This document shows, one piece after another, positions 17,281-26,374 of a stretch of 64,000 nt of DNA. Positions within the stretch are counted from its first letter, which is position 1; each line of letters begins with the position of its first letter. The position numbers and the translations under genes are program-made. Below the pieces are notes generated by a model that was given only the letters and a program-made list of their open reading frames with translations, ran no database searches and had not been told where the DNA came from. Location: assembly GCA_030403585.1 (NCBI GenBank), contig JAUEPE010000010.1:104685-168684 (forward strand), in the 5' to 3' direction. The DNA comes from Frankia sp. RB7. Its GTDB lineage: Bacteria > Pseudomonadota > Alphaproteobacteria > Rhizobiales > Xanthobacteraceae.

Positions 17281-18045
17281 TCAGATCACCGCCGAAAGAA
17301 ATGCCTTGGTGCGCTCCTCGCGCGGCGCGCCCAGCACGTCCGAGGCGCGCCCCTGCTCAACAATCGCACCTTGGTCCATATAGACGACGCGATCGGCGAC
17401 CTCGCGGGCGAAGCCGAGCTCGTGCGTCACCACCATCATGGTCATGCCGCTCTTTGCGAGCTCCCTCATCACCGCGAGCACCTCCCCCACGAGCTCCGGG
17501 TCGAGCGCACTGGTCGGCTCGTCGAACAGCATCAGCATCGGCTTCATCGCAAGTGCACGCGCAATCGCCACGCGCTGCTGCTGACCGCCGGAAAGTTGGG
17601 CGGGATATGAATCGGCTTTCGTCGCAAGTCCGACGCGGCGGAGCAGCTCGATGGCCTCGGCACGGACCTCGTCGGATTTGCGGCCCTGCACCTGGAGCGG
17701 GCCTTCGATGATGTTTTCGAGCGCGGTCTTGTGCGGAAACAGGTTGAAGCGCTGGAACACCATTCCGGTCTTCAGGCGCTGCCGCCCGATCTCGCGCTCG
17801 GAGAGGCGATGAAGCCGCCCGCTTTGCTCGCGCAGGCCCAAAAGCTCACCATCGAGCCAGATGCCGCCGCTATCGATGACGGCGAGCTGGTTGATGCAGC
17901 GGAGCAACGTAGTCTTGCCCGAGCCGGAGGCGCCGATGAGGCACATCACCTCGCCGGGCCAGACGTCGAGCGAGACGTTTTTGAGAGCCTGGAACTCTCC
18001 AAAATTCTTGGCTACGGAGCGGATCGCGACGAGGGGCTTTGTCAT
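17281..18045 (-). CDS. Amino acid ABC transporter ATP-binding protein, GlnQ-like
   Basis: ATPase of 254 aa with Walker A GASGSGKT, signature [14 protein letters not shown], Walker [13 protein letters not shown] and H-loop VTHELGFA. The last motif is typical of polar amino acid importers (GlnQ/HisP/AotP). The gene overlaps the permease gene by 4 bp. With that permease, probably acting as a homodimer, and the family 3 binding proteins it forms a complete importer. Confidence 0.92.
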   Translation of the reverse strand: MTKPLVAIRSVAKNFGEFQALKNVSLDVWPGEVMCLIGASGSGKTTLLRCINQLAVIDSGGIWLDGELLGLREQSGRLHRLSEREIGRQRLKTGMVFQRFNLFPHKTALENIIEGPLQVQGRKSDEVRAEAIELLRRVGLATKADSYPAQLSGGQQQRVAIARALAMKPMLMLFDEPTSALDPELVGEVLAVMRELAKSGMTMMVVTHELGFAREVADRVVYMDQGAIVEQGRASDVLGAPREERTKAFLSAVI

Positions 18046-18899
18046 CGCGGAAATCGCAAGGTGCCGCGTGCAAAACGGCGTTCGAGCAGCATCTGGAGCG
18101 GCGTCAGGATCGAGACGACGAGCAGGTACCAGAGCCCGGCGACGATCAAGAGCTCGATCACGCGGGAATTCGCGTAGTAGATGTTTTCGGCGTTATGCAG
18201 CACTTCAGGATATTGGATGACGCTCGCAAGCGAGGTCGCCTTCACCATGCCGATGAACTCGTTGCCGAGCGGCGGGATCACCACGCGCATCGCCTGCGGC
18301 AAAATGATCCGGCGCAGCGCGCGCAGCCGTCCCATGCCGATCGCCTGCGCGGCCTCGTATTGTCCGATATCGACCGACAGCATGCCGGCGCGCATCACTT
18401 CAGACGTGTAGGCGCCCTGGTTGATGCCGAGCCCAAGCAGCGCGGCGAGGAACGGCGTCATGATGTCGACGGCGCGCCCGCTCCACACGCCGGGAATGCC
18501 GATGGTCGGAAACACCAGTGCAAGGTTGAACCACAACAGCAATTGCAGGATCAGCGGCGTGCCGCGGAACAGCCAGGTGTAGCCGGCCGCGACCGTCTTC
18601 AGTACCGGATCGGGCGAGAGCCGCATGATCGCGACGACGATGCCGAGAAAGATGCCGAGCGCCATCGCCAGCACTGCCATCACCATGGTGTTGACGATGC
18701 CTTCGAGGATCACCTTTGCGGTGATGAAGCGGCTGACATAGGACCATTCGATCTGGCCATTGGCAAAGGCGCGCGCGATCGCCGCCAGCACCAGGACGAT
18801 CAGCGCGGCGCTGAGCCAGCGACACCAGTGCGGCTCGCGCGCGATCCGCATTCCCGACAGATCGGGAAAACCTTCCGCGAGTGCCGGTGCCGGCTTCAT
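18042..18899 (-). CDS. Amino acid ABC transporter permease, HisM/GlnP type
   Basis: Permease of 285 aa with about five membrane segments and the family loop [22 protein letters not shown]. The N-terminal extension [16 protein letters not shown] ahead of the first membrane segment is somewhat longer than usual. The ATG at 18899 overlaps the binding-protein stop by 4 bp and is preferred over an in-frame start at 18953 inside that gene. Only one permease gene is present, so the channel may be a homodimer. Confidence 0.9.
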   Translation of the reverse strand: MKPAPALAEGFPDLSGMRIAREPHWCRWLSAALIVLVLAAIARAFANGQIEWSYVSRFITAKVILEGIVNTMVMAVLAMALGIFLGIVVAIMRLSPDPVLKTVAAGYTWLFRGTPLILQLLLWFNLALVFPTIGIPGVWSGRAVDIMTPFLAALLGLGINQGAYTSEVMRAGMLSVDIGQYEAAQAIGMGRLRALRRIILPQAMRVVIPPLGNEFIGMVKATSLASVIQYPEVLHNAENIYYANSRVIELLIVAGLWYLLVVSILTPLQMLLERRFARGTLRFPR

Positions 18900-19723
18900 T
18901 GCGGCGCCGCGTTCAGCATGGGCTGGGTCACTGCATTCGCACCCAGGCCCCATTTGTCGAGAATCGCCTTGTAGGAGCCGTCGGCGATCATCGCCGTAAG
19001 CTTCTCCGTCACGACTTCACGGAGCGCGGCATCATCCTTGCGGAACATGATGCCCTGATAGCCGGTGGACAACTGCTCGCCAATGACGCGATATTTGCCC
19101 GGCTCCTGCGTCTGCGCGTAAGGCAGCGTCTCGCTACCCTGCACGGCGGCGTCAATGCGGCCCTGTTTGAGCTGGTTGCGGACGTCGATCGAGTTCTCAC
19201 CAGGAACATATTGAATGGCGGGCTTGCCGCCCGCCTCGCAATTCTGCTTGCTCCACTTCTCGATCTCGACCGGGAAACTGGTGCTGCGGGTGGTGCCGAC
19301 CTTCTTGCCGCAGAGATCAATGGCGGCCTTCGCCTCGCTCTCGGCCATCACGAAGAACTGCGGGCCGGTCGTGATGTAATCGACGAAATCGGCACTTTCG
19401 CGCCGCGAGGCACGATCCGAGATGCCGGAAATGATAAAATCGGCGCGCTTGGTCTGGAGCGAGGGGATCAGCTCGGCGAACGGCGTCTCGCTCCAGATGA
19501 TCTTGAGGCCGCCGAGCCGCTTGGCGAGATCGTTTGCGAGATCGATGTCCAATCCCACCAGCTCGTTGCTGGCGGGATCGCGGTATTCCATCGGTGCGTA
19601 GGTCGCGTTGACCGTGAGTTTCAGCGCTCCCGCCTGCTTGATCTCCGCCGGAAGCTCTGCGGCCTGCACTGAGCTTACGGCAGCCAACGCTGCGAAAGCG
19701 AGAAGATGCGAGAGGCGCGTCAT
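18896..19723 (-). CDS. Amino acid ABC transporter substrate-binding protein (family 3), copy B
   Basis: Periplasmic protein of 275 aa with a signal peptide (MTRLSHLLAFAALAAVSSVQ, cleavage near AAELP) and the motif APMEYRDPASNELVGLDIDLA. It is collinear with copy A at 16423-17253 over most of its length, including the C-terminal LDKWGLG segment that matches LAKWKLS in copy A. The two look like paralogues with diverged specificity. It is translationally coupled to the permease. Confidence 0.9.
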   Translation of the reverse strand: MTRLSHLLAFAALAAVSSVQAAELPAEIKQAGALKLTVNATYAPMEYRDPASNELVGLDIDLANDLAKRLGGLKIIWSETPFAELIPSLQTKRADFIISGISDRASRRESADFVDYITTGPQFFVMAESEAKAAIDLCGKKVGTTRSTSFPVEIEKWSKQNCEAGGKPAIQYVPGENSIDVRNQLKQGRIDAAVQGSETLPYAQTQEPGKYRVIGEQLSTGYQGIMFRKDDAALREVVTEKLTAMIADGSYKAILDKWGLGANAVTQPMLNAAPQ

Positions 19724-19795
19724 GTCAGCTCCTTTGCCAACTGTTTGCTTTGCTAGTCGTTGCCAACGCAGTCGATTGCCAGCGCCGTGCCAAAA

Positions 19796-20752
19796 TCAGT
19801 CCGCGTCGAGCACGGCCGGCTCGATGACGCCGGCGCGCTCTGTGATCACCCTGTATTGCTCGGGCCGCCGGTGGGCGGCGAAATTGAACATCTTGTCCTT
19901 GCCCTGGCGGCAGAGGTCGAGATCGACATCGGCGACGATCACCTCGTCGGTCAGGGTCGCCGCCTGCGCGACGATGCGTCCGTTGGGATCGACGATGCAG
20001 GAGCCGCCGATCAGGCCCGAGCCATCCTCGTCGCCGGCCTTGGCGACCGAGATTGCCCAGGTCGCATTCATGTAGGCATTGGCCTGGGTCACCAGCGTCG
20101 AGTGGAAGGTGCGCAGCGAGGAGTCTTCAGTGGTACCGCCATTGGGATCATAAGCCGCCGAATTGTACCCGATGCAGACAAGCTCGACGCCCTGCAGGCC
20201 GAGCACACGCCAGGATTCCGGCCAGCGGCGATCGTTGCAGATCATCATGCCCATGATCGCATGCGCCCAGGCCGAGCCGGCGCGGAATGCGGGAAAGCCG
20301 AGATCGCCATATTCGAAATAGCGCTTCTCGAGCTGCTGGTAGCGAGCGCCCTCTCGCGGCTCGACCGAGCCCGGCAGATGCACCTTGCGATAGCGGCCGA
20401 GAATCTCGCCGTCGCGATCGACCAGGATGGCGCAATTGTAACGGCGGCCATCGGCGGTTTGCTCGGCATAGCCCACATAGAAACCGACGCGCAGTGCACG
20501 CGCACGATCGAACAGCTTTGCCACGGCCGGGTTCGGCATGCCGTGCTCGAAATAGTGGTCGAGCGCATCGCCTTCGAGCAGCCAGCGCGGGAAGAAGGTC
20601 GTGAAGGCGAGCTCGGGAAACACGACCAGGCTGGCACCGCGGCCGGCCGCTTCCTCCAGCATGTCGAGCATCCGCTTCAACGTATGCTCGCGCGTATCGG
20701 CTTTTTGCGTCGGCCCCATCTGGGCGGCGGCGGCGCAAAGGACACGAACCAA
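19796..20752 (-). CDS. Nitrilase-superfamily amidase, N-carbamoyl-D-amino-acid hydrolase-like
   Basis: Protein of 318 aa with the Glu-Lys-Cys triad of the superfamily: Glu in FPELAF, Lys in RYRKVHLPG and Cys in ICNDRRWPE. The CNDRRWPE sequence and the following WRVLGLQG are close to those of N-carbamoyl-D-amino acid amidohydrolases, which turn N-carbamoyl amino acids into amino acid, CO2 and ammonia. The start is TTG at 20752, with GGAGG ending 5 nt upstream; another in-frame TTG at 20764 lies inside that ribosome-binding site. It is the first gene of the nine-gene operon, divergent from a LysR gene. Confidence 0.87.
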   Translation of the reverse strand: MVRVLCAAAAQMGPTQKADTREHTLKRMLDMLEEAAGRGASLVVFPELAFTTFFPRWLLEGDALDHYFEHGMPNPAVAKLFDRARALRVGFYVGYAEQTADGRRYNCAILVDRDGEILGRYRKVHLPGSVEPREGARYQQLEKRYFEYGDLGFPAFRAGSAWAHAIMGMMICNDRRWPESWRVLGLQGVELVCIGYNSAAYDPNGGTTEDSSLRTFHSTLVTQANAYMNATWAISVAKAGDEDGSGLIGGSCIVDPNGRIVAQAATLTDEVIVADVDLDLCRQGKDKMFNFAAHRRPEQYRVITERAGVIEPAVLDAD

Positions 20753-20903
20753 GATTGCCTCCAATCTGTGCGCAATGCTGCCTCAATGGGCGAATGAACC
20801 CGTTGATCCAGCATGCAAATCCGCGACCATTAGGCGCAAGGCGGGCTGCAAAAGCAATTCATCGTGCTATGATGTTTTGGCCCTGAGTATAATCGGCAGT
20901 GAT
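20753..20903. promoter_or_regulatory. Divergent control region, carbamoylase operon / LysR
   Basis: This 151-bp gap between divergent starts should hold the promoters of the nine-gene operon and of the LysR gene. TATAAT at 20888-20893 on the plus strand is a good -10 match but has no clear -35 and lies only 10 nt before the LysR ATG. That would mean a very short leader. It includes the GGAGG ribosome-binding site of the carbamoylase-like gene. Confidence 0.4.
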
Positions 20904-21830
20904 ATGAACCTGCGCCAGCTCGAGATCCTGCGTGCCGTCATCCGCCATCGCACCACGGTGGCGGCAGCCGACGAATTGGGACTGTCCCAACCCGCGGTCA
21001 GCAACGCGCTGAAGACGATGGAGGCGCAGGCGGGATTTGCGCTGTTCGAGCGCGTCAACAACCGGCTGTTTCCGACCGTGGAGGCGATGGCGCTCTACAA
21101 GGAGAGCGAAGCGATCTTCGCGCTTCACGCGAAGCTCGAGAACCGCGTCCGCGATCTGCGCGAAAACCGGTCCGGGCATCTTTCGATCGTGGCCACGCCG
21201 CCGCTCGCCTACAGCATCATTCCCTCCGCGCTATCGGGCTTCCTGCGCCGCCGCCCGGAGACACGCGTGTTCTTCGATGTCCGGCGCTATGAGGGCATCA
21301 TCGAGGGCGTGCTCAGCCGCGTCGCCGAGCTCGGCTTCGCGCTCGGGCTGACACATCATCCCGGCATCGCGCATGAGGTCGTGCACACCGGTGAAATGGT
21401 CTGCGTGCTGCCGCCACAGCATCCGCTCGCCGACAGGCCAGTGATCTCGGCCGCGGATCTGTCCGGCCTCCCCTTCATCGGGCTCGAGCGCGGCACCCGG
21501 CTCGGCGAGGCCGTACGCGACAGCTTTGCCCGGGCCGGCGCGCCGTTCCAGCCGACCGTCGAAGTGCGCTATTGCAATACGGCCTGCGTGCTCGCCGCCG
21601 CCGGTGTCGGCGCCGCAGTGGTCGATCCCTTCTCGCCGCGCCAGAACGGCGGGCACGGTCTGGTTGTTCGGCCATTCACGCCGACGACCCGTGCGGTCGC
21701 CTACATGCTATGGTCGGAGGCGGAGCCGCTGTCGCGTCTTGCGAAAGCCTTTCTCAGCGAGATCCGCAAGGAGAGTGCGCTGTTGGAGCCCACAGCGCCA
21801 CACCAGCAACATGGGGCAGGAAGCGACTGA
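20904..21830 (+). CDS. LysR family transcriptional regulator
   Basis: Protein of 308 aa. The N-terminal winged helix region MNLRQLEILRAVIRHRTTVA followed by DELGLSQPAVSNAL is a standard LysR DNA-binding domain, and the C-terminus is a LysR effector domain. The ATG at 20904 gives the canonical start; an open frame runs further upstream but lacks homology. Its divergence from the carbamoylase-led operon makes it the likely regulator of that operon. Confidence 0.9.
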   Translation: MNLRQLEILRAVIRHRTTVAAADELGLSQPAVSNALKTMEAQAGFALFERVNNRLFPTVEAMALYKESEAIFALHAKLENRVRDLRENRSGHLSIVATPPLAYSIIPSALSGFLRRRPETRVFFDVRRYEGIIEGVLSRVAELGFALGLTHHPGIAHEVVHTGEMVCVLPPQHPLADRPVISAADLSGLPFIGLERGTRLGEAVRDSFARAGAPFQPTVEVRYCNTACVLAAAGVGAAVVDPFSPRQNGGHGLVVRPFTPTTRAVAYMLWSEAEPLSRLAKAFLSEIRKESALLEPTAPHQQHGAGSD

Positions 21831-21858
21831 GCTTCGCAATCTTTGACCTGAGGGGCAC

Positions 21859-22578
21859 ATGGCACGCATCACCATCATCGAGACCGGGCAGGTTCCGCCA
21901 AAATATCGCGAACAGCACGGCTCGTTTCCCGACATGTTCGAGCGGATGGTCCGGACCGAGGACCCGACGGCCACGGTCGACGTGATCAGCATCCCGAATG
22001 GCGATGCGCTGCCCGATCCGGGCAAGCTCGAGGCCGTGCTGATCACGGGTGCTGCCGCCGGCGTCTATGACGGGCTCGACTGGATCGCGCCGCTGGAAGA
22101 TTTTGTGCGCTCTGCTTACGCCAACAAGACGCCGATGGTCGGCGTCTGCTTCGGCCATCAGCTGATTGCGCAGGCGCTCGGTGGTACCGTCCAGAAGTCG
22201 GACAAGGGCTGGGGCATCGGCCGGCACGTCTATCAGGTGCTGCCAGAGAACGGCGTCGTCGACGGCGAAGCGGTTGCGATCGCCGCCTCACATCAGGATC
22301 AGGTCATCGAGCCGCCGAACGATGCGCTGACGATCCTCTCGTCCGAGTTCACCCCGCATGCCGGTCTGCTCTACGCCAACGGCGCGACGCTGACCGTGCA
22401 GCCGCACCCGGAGTTCGACGTGGAGTTTGCACAAGTGTGCTGCGAGTTGCGCAACGGCAAGGCGCCGGATGAGGTCGTGGCAACGGCAAGGGATTCGCTG
22501 GCGCAGCCGCTGGACAACGCGAAGCTCGGTGGAGCGATTGCGAGGTTCTTGGCGCGCAAATCCGTCTCCTCATCCTGA
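21859..22578 (+). CDS. Class I glutamine amidotransferase-like protein
   Basis: Protein of 239 aa with the class I triad: nucleophile Cys in GVCFGHQLIAQ and His/Glu in QPHPEF. Stand-alone members include gamma-glutamyl hydrolases such as PuuD-like enzymes and GMP-synthase-like amidases. It lies 28 nt after the LysR gene on the same strand and may belong to the same nitrogen-catabolic locus, for example by cleaving a gamma-glutamyl amide. That is inference. The last codons overlap an intergenic repeat that starts near 22571, so the extreme C-terminus is encoded by repeat sequence. Confidence 0.85.
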   Translation: MARITIIETGQVPPKYREQHGSFPDMFERMVRTEDPTATVDVISIPNGDALPDPGKLEAVLITGAAAGVYDGLDWIAPLEDFVRSAYANKTPMVGVCFGHQLIAQALGGTVQKSDKGWGIGRHVYQVLPENGVVDGEAVAIAASHQDQVIEPPNDALTILSSEFTPHAGLLYANGATLTVQPHPEFDVEFAQVCCELRNGKAPDEVVATARDSLAQPLDNAKLGGAIARFLARKSVSSS

Positions 22579-22678
22579 GGAGCGCGCATTCGCGCGCGTC
22601 TCGAAGGATAGAGGCCCGGCTGCAACAGCGAGGCCTGCATGGTTCGAGACGCCGCTTCGCGGCTCCTCACCATGAGGG
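22571..22678. repeat. Palindromic intergenic repeat, family B
   Basis: CATCCTGAGGAGCGCG at the left end and GGCTCCTCACCATGAGG at the right end are imperfect inverted repeats. Inner copies of CGTCTCGAA/TTCGAGACG (about 22599 and 22643) also pair. It sits between the convergent amidotransferase and DUF1348 genes and includes the amidotransferase stop codon. I recognise this repeat type from Bradyrhizobium-like genomes. Only one copy is in this window. Confidence 0.7.
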
Positions 22679-22695
22679 TTGAGAGTTATCTCGCC

Positions 22696-23163
22696 TTAGA
22701 ACGGATCCGTTCCCAGCCCCGGCACATCAGCCGGGCGCGATCCCGGCGCCGGCCAGTGAAACCGCCGATCCTTCTCGGCAATCGCGATGTCGTTGATCGA
22801 GGCCTCGCGCCGCCGCATCAGGCCGTGCTCGTCGAACTCCCACTGCTCGTTACCGTAGGAGCGATGCCACTGGCCGCTCGCGTCTCGCCATTCGTACTGG
22901 AAGCGCACCGCGATGCGGTTTTCGTCGAAGGCCCAGAGGTCCTTGATCAGGCGGTACTCCTGCTCCTTCTCCCATTTGCGGGTGAGGAATGCGACGATCG
23001 CTTCGCGGCCCTGAAACACTTCCGAGCGATTGCGCCAGCGGCTGTCCTCGGTATAGGCGAGCGAGACGCGCACCGGATCGCGCGAATTCCAGGCGTCCTC
23101 GGCCATGCGCGCCTTCTGCGCGGCGGTCTCTCGGGTGAAGGGCGGAAGCGGCGGGCGCGACAT
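22696..23163 (-). CDS. NTF2-like protein, DUF1348 family
   Basis: Protein of 155 aa with the SnoaL/NTF2-like fold pattern. The segments [24 protein letters not shown] and [13 protein letters not shown] are characteristic of DUF1348. No catalytic role is established for the family, and I see no motif that would assign one here. It lies downstream of ybgC on the same strand, separated by 91 nt. Confidence 0.82.
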   Translation of the reverse strand: MSRPPLPPFTRETAAQKARMAEDAWNSRDPVRVSLAYTEDSRWRNRSEVFQGREAIVAFLTRKWEKEQEYRLIKDLWAFDENRIAVRFQYEWRDASGQWHRSYGNEQWEFDEHGLMRRREASINDIAIAEKDRRFHWPAPGSRPADVPGLGTDPF

Positions 23164-23254
23164 GATGGCCTCATCGGTTGTTTCGGGGCAATCTATCGCT
23201 GCAGTTGGCGGAGTCGATAGGCCGGTTCCTATCGGCCGATCACTTATCGGGCGA

Positions 23255-23704
23255 TCAGGAAATCAAATCGGCCTTCATCAGCGTGCGGATCGATTTCGGG
23301 ATCGGTTGTGCCCGGCCGCCGCTGATGAAGGCGACACGCACCTCGGCCTTGACCAGCACGCCCTCACCGCGCCGCACCTCCTGCGCCAGCATGATGGAGG
23401 CGCCCTTCACCGCCATTGGCCAGGTCACGATGTCGAGCACGTCGTCCATCCGTGCGGGCTTGAGGAAATCCAGATGCATCGAGCGGACGACGAAGGCAAA
23501 GCCTGCGCCTTCGATCTCGGGCTGATCGAACAGCGCCTGCTGTTCGGCACCCATCAGCCGCAGATGATTGGTGCGGCCGCGTTCCATGTAGCGCAGATAA
23601 TTGGCGTGATAGACGATACCTGAGAAATCCGTGTCCTCGTAATAGACGCGGACCTGCATATGGTGGCGGCCGTCGCGGATCTCGCCATCGAGATGGGCAG
23701 TCAT
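23255..23704 (-). CDS. ybgC: Tol-Pal-associated acyl-CoA thioesterase YbgC
   Basis: Hotdog-fold thioesterase of 149 aa with the signature [23 protein letters not shown], including the catalytic Asp. YbgC hydrolyses short-chain or hydroxy acyl-CoA/ACP thioesters and is normally encoded with tolQRAB-pal. Here the tol genes are absent: the next gene downstream is a DUF1348 protein followed by a repeat. The start overlaps the stop of a ParE-type toxin gene by 4 bp, an unusual coupling. Confidence 0.9.
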   Translation of the reverse strand: MTAHLDGEIRDGRHHMQVRVYYEDTDFSGIVYHANYLRYMERGRTNHLRLMGAEQQALFDQPEIEGAGFAFVVRSMHLDFLKPARMDDVLDIVTWPMAVKGASIMLAQEVRRGEGVLVKAEVRVAFISGGRAQPIPKSIRTLMKADLIS

Positions 23705-23991
23705 TTCGAAAACTCTCGTTCCAAATCTCGACGTCCATCCAACACTCGCACAATGACGATACGGTCGGCTTCGACGAGGTAGAAGGCAATATACCCGTCA
23801 ATCGATAGACCACGGAGCGACGCCGTCAATTCACTTCGATCCGGTCCTAAAAATGGAAAATTCCGGAGCTCATCGAATCTCTCCGAGAACCGTTCAGCCA
23901 ATCGATCCGCCGCAGTCGGACTACGTTCGGCGAGGTATGAGTGGATTTCAAGAAGGTCTGTGCGAGCGCGCAAGGACAGAAAAACCTGCAC
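23701..23991 (-). CDS. Type II toxin, RelE/ParE family
   Basis: Basic protein of 96 aa with the ParE pattern: ARTDLLEIHSYLAERSP near the N-terminus, FPFLGPDRSEL in the middle and IVRVLDGRRD at the end. ParE toxins poison gyrase and RelE toxins cleave mRNA; the sequence fits ParE better. I chose GTG at 23991 because it lies 8 nt after the antitoxin stop and has GAGG upstream; an in-frame ATG at 24045 would overlap the antitoxin gene. Its stop overlaps the ybgC start by 4 bp. Codon use is less GC-biased than in neighbours, which hints at acquisition. Confidence 0.85.
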   Translation of the reverse strand: MQVFLSLRARTDLLEIHSYLAERSPTAADRLAERFSERFDELRNFPFLGPDRSELTASLRGLSIDGYIAFYLVEADRIVIVRVLDGRRDLEREFSK

Positions 23992-23999
23992 GCCGGCCT

Positions 24000-24218
24000 C
24001 TATCGCTTCGTCCGGGCTTGCTTGAGGAATTCGTCGAGGTCCCATGGGACCACACGTCCGGCCTCTACGTCCGCCATGCCCTCCTCGATCGCATCCTTGA
24101 GTGCTCGAAACTTCTTGGCCTGGGACAAGAGGTAATCGGCAGCTGACTCCCGCATTTCCTCAGGCAGCAGCTCAAGGGCCTCGACAGCTTTCTCGATGGC
24201 AGAATTCATGGGGGTCAT
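24000..24218 (-). CDS. Antitoxin partner of ParE-type toxin
   Basis: Acidic protein of 72 aa encoded directly upstream of the toxin, with an 8-nt gap. The N-terminal half is helical and Glu-rich (AVEALELLPEEMRES). The C-terminus (GMADVEAGRVVPWDLDEFL) resembles the toxin-wrapping tail of many RelB/ParD-like antitoxins. It starts at ATG 24218 or ATG 24209; the longer form is listed. No obvious ribbon-helix-helix domain was identified, so autoregulation is uncertain. Confidence 0.8.
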   Translation of the reverse strand: MTPMNSAIEKAVEALELLPEEMRESAADYLLSQAKKFRALKDAIEEGMADVEAGRVVPWDLDEFLKQARTKR

Positions 24219-24268
24219 TATAGCGCAGCCTTGGGCAAGTGCCCAGATGTCCATCGAAATTTTGGCGG

Positions 24269-25186
24269 CTAGGCCACCACAGGCCCCCGCCCCAGCGTCA
24301 CCTCGACGATCTCCGGCGGCACACCGACGCGGACTGGCATGATGCTGCAACCGAGGCCGCCGGAAATGATGACGTCGCACTTCAGGCGGAGATGGCCGTA
24401 GACGAGCGGAACGCCGCGCTGCGGCGGAAGCGCCGGCGACCAGCCGAACAGGCGGACCTGACCGCCATGGGTGTGGCCTGACAGCTGGAGCGCAACACGC
24501 GCAGGCACGCGCGTCGCGATATAGGGCTCATGCGCGAGCAGGACGATCGGCGCGTCGTCGGCGACCTTTGCGAGCGTCGCAGTGAGATCGTCGGCACCGA
24601 ACCGCTGAGCGCGGCCATAGCGCTGCGACGGCGCATAGGCGAGTTGGTCGCCGAGGCCGGCGAGCCAGAACGGGCGCCCATCCTTGGTGAGACGCACGAC
24701 GTCGTTCTCGTAGACGGGAATGCCAGCCGCTTGCAGCGCACGATGGGCGACCGTCGGCCCGCGCCCGGCCCGTTGCACGACCTTGTCGTCCCAATAGTCG
24801 TGGTTGCCCATGACGGCATGAACGCCGAGCGGCGCCTTCAGGCCTGTCAGCACCCTCGCCCATTCGCCGGCCGGGATGATGCGCGTGACATGGTGATGAC
24901 CGGCGACATAGTCGCCGAGCAGAACGATGAGGTCGGCGTTCAGCGCGTTGGTGCGCTCGACGATGGCCTCGATCCGATCCAGCGACATCCGGGGATCGCA
25001 GGCATGGATGTCGGCGATGACGGCGATCTTCAGCGGAAAATCCGCTGGCCATTGCCGCGGCATCGGATGATAGCGCGTCACGCGTAGCCGCAACACCGGC
25101 TCGACGCCGACGCCGTAAGCCGCGGTCGAGACGCCGAGGGCGGACAGACCGCCGATGGAACGGATGAGATGACGCCGATTGATCAT
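24269..25186 (-). CDS. Metallophosphoesterase, calcineurin-like
   Basis: Protein of 305 aa with the full dimetal phosphoesterase set: ADIHAC (DxH), LLGDYV (GD), MGNHDYW (GNHD), LAHEPY and SGHTHGGQ (GHxH). The N-terminus NRRHLIRSIGGLSALG looks like a Tat-type leader or membrane anchor, so it probably acts outside the cytoplasm. Relatives of the YkuE type hydrolyse UDP-diacylglucosamine or other phosphodiesters. I took the ATG at 25186; an in-frame ATG at 25207 would add seven residues. It separates ruvB from the toxin-antitoxin/ybgC genes. Confidence 0.86.
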   Translation of the reverse strand: MINRRHLIRSIGGLSALGVSTAAYGVGVEPVLRLRVTRYHPMPRQWPADFPLKIAVIADIHACDPRMSLDRIEAIVERTNALNADLIVLLGDYVAGHHHVTRIIPAGEWARVLTGLKAPLGVHAVMGNHDYWDDKVVQRAGRGPTVAHRALQAAGIPVYENDVVRLTKDGRPFWLAGLGDQLAYAPSQRYGRAQRFGADDLTATLAKVADDAPIVLLAHEPYIATRVPARVALQLSGHTHGGQVRLFGWSPALPPQRGVPLVYGHLRLKCDVIISGGLGCSIMPVRVGVPPEIVEVTLGRGPVVA

Positions 25187-25315
25187 GGAAGTCCGCTTCT
25201 GATGCACTTCCTTGATGCGGCCGGATTCAAGCGGAATTGGGGTGCGCTTGTGCAGATCATCTGCACGGAGATTACCGGAAGTTCATGACACCAGGGCCAT
25301 GCGCGCAGGTGCAGC

Positions 25316-26374
25316 TCACTCGTCGCTTTCGTCCGTGCCGAACAGGCCGAACTGCGTCGCCGCATCGCGCGACGGCTCGGCGATGCCGAGATGGCGAAAA
25401 GCGTGCGAGGTGAGCAGGCGGCCGCGCGGCGTGCGCTGGAGATAGCCGCACTGGATGAGATACGGCTCGATGATGTCCTCGATCGCATCGCGCGGCTCGG
25501 ACAGCGCCGCCGCCATCGTCTCGACTCCGACCGGGCCGCCACCATAGTTCATCGCGATGGTCGTGAGGTAGCGGCGGTCCATGGCATCTAAGCCAGCAGC
25601 GTCGACCTCGAGCGCGCTCAGCGCGTGATCGGCGATCTTGCGGTCGATCGTGTCGGCATCGGCGGCCGAGGCGAAATCGCGCACACGGCGTAACAGGCGG
25701 CCGGCGATGCGCGGCGTACCGCGAGCGCGGCGCGCGATCTCGTTGGCGCCATCGACGCTCATGCCGACATTGAGCACGCGTGCGCCGCGGGTGACGATGC
25801 TCTCCAGCTCCTCGATCGTATAGAAGTTGAGACGGACCGGAATGCCGAAGCGATCGCGCAGGGGATTGGTGAGCAGGCCGGCGCGCGTGGTGGCACCGAC
25901 GAGGGTGAATTTCGACAGCTCGATCTTGACCGAACGCGCCGCCGGGCCCTCGCCGATGATGAGGTCGAGCTGAAAATCCTCCATCGCGGGATAGAGCACC
26001 TCTTCCACCGCGGGACTGAGGCGATGGATCTCGTCGATGAAGAGCACGTCGCGATCTTCGAGATTGGTCAACAGCGCGGCGAGATCGCCGGCCTTGGCGA
26101 TGACAGGACCCGATGTGGCGCGAAAGCCGACGCCGAGCTCCTTGGCCACGATCTGCGCCAGCGTGGTCTTGCCGAGGCCAGGAGGACCGACGAACAACAC
26201 GTGATCCAACGCCTCGCCACGCTTGCGCGCAGCCTCGATGAAGATCGAGAGATTCTTGCGCGCCTGCTGCTGGCCGACGAAGTCGGACAGGGATTGCGGG
26301 CGCAGCGCGGTGTCGCCGACATCATCGGTGCGGCGCTCAGGCGTGACCATGCGGTTGGCCTTGGGATCGCTCAC
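25316..26374 (-). CDS. ruvB: Holliday junction branch migration DNA helicase RuvB
   Basis: AAA+ motor of 352 aa with Walker A GPPGLGKT, Walker [10 protein letters not shown], sensor GATTRAG and a C-terminal winged helix ([13 protein letters not shown]). It drives branch migration together with RuvA. It overlaps ruvA by 4 bp (ATGA) and closes the ruvC-ruvA-ruvB operon. Confidence 0.97.
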   Translation of the reverse strand: MSDPKANRMVTPERRTDDVGDTALRPQSLSDFVGQQQARKNLSIFIEAARKRGEALDHVLFVGPPGLGKTTLAQIVAKELGVGFRATSGPVIAKAGDLAALLTNLEDRDVLFIDEIHRLSPAVEEVLYPAMEDFQLDLIIGEGPAARSVKIELSKFTLVGATTRAGLLTNPLRDRFGIPVRLNFYTIEELESIVTRGARVLNVGMSVDGANEIARRARGTPRIAGRLLRRVRDFASAADADTIDRKIADHALSALEVDAAGLDAMDRRYLTTIAMNYGGGPVGVETMAAALSEPRDAIEDIIEPYLIQCGYLQRTPRGRLLTSHAFRHLGIAEPSRDAATQFGLFGTDESDE

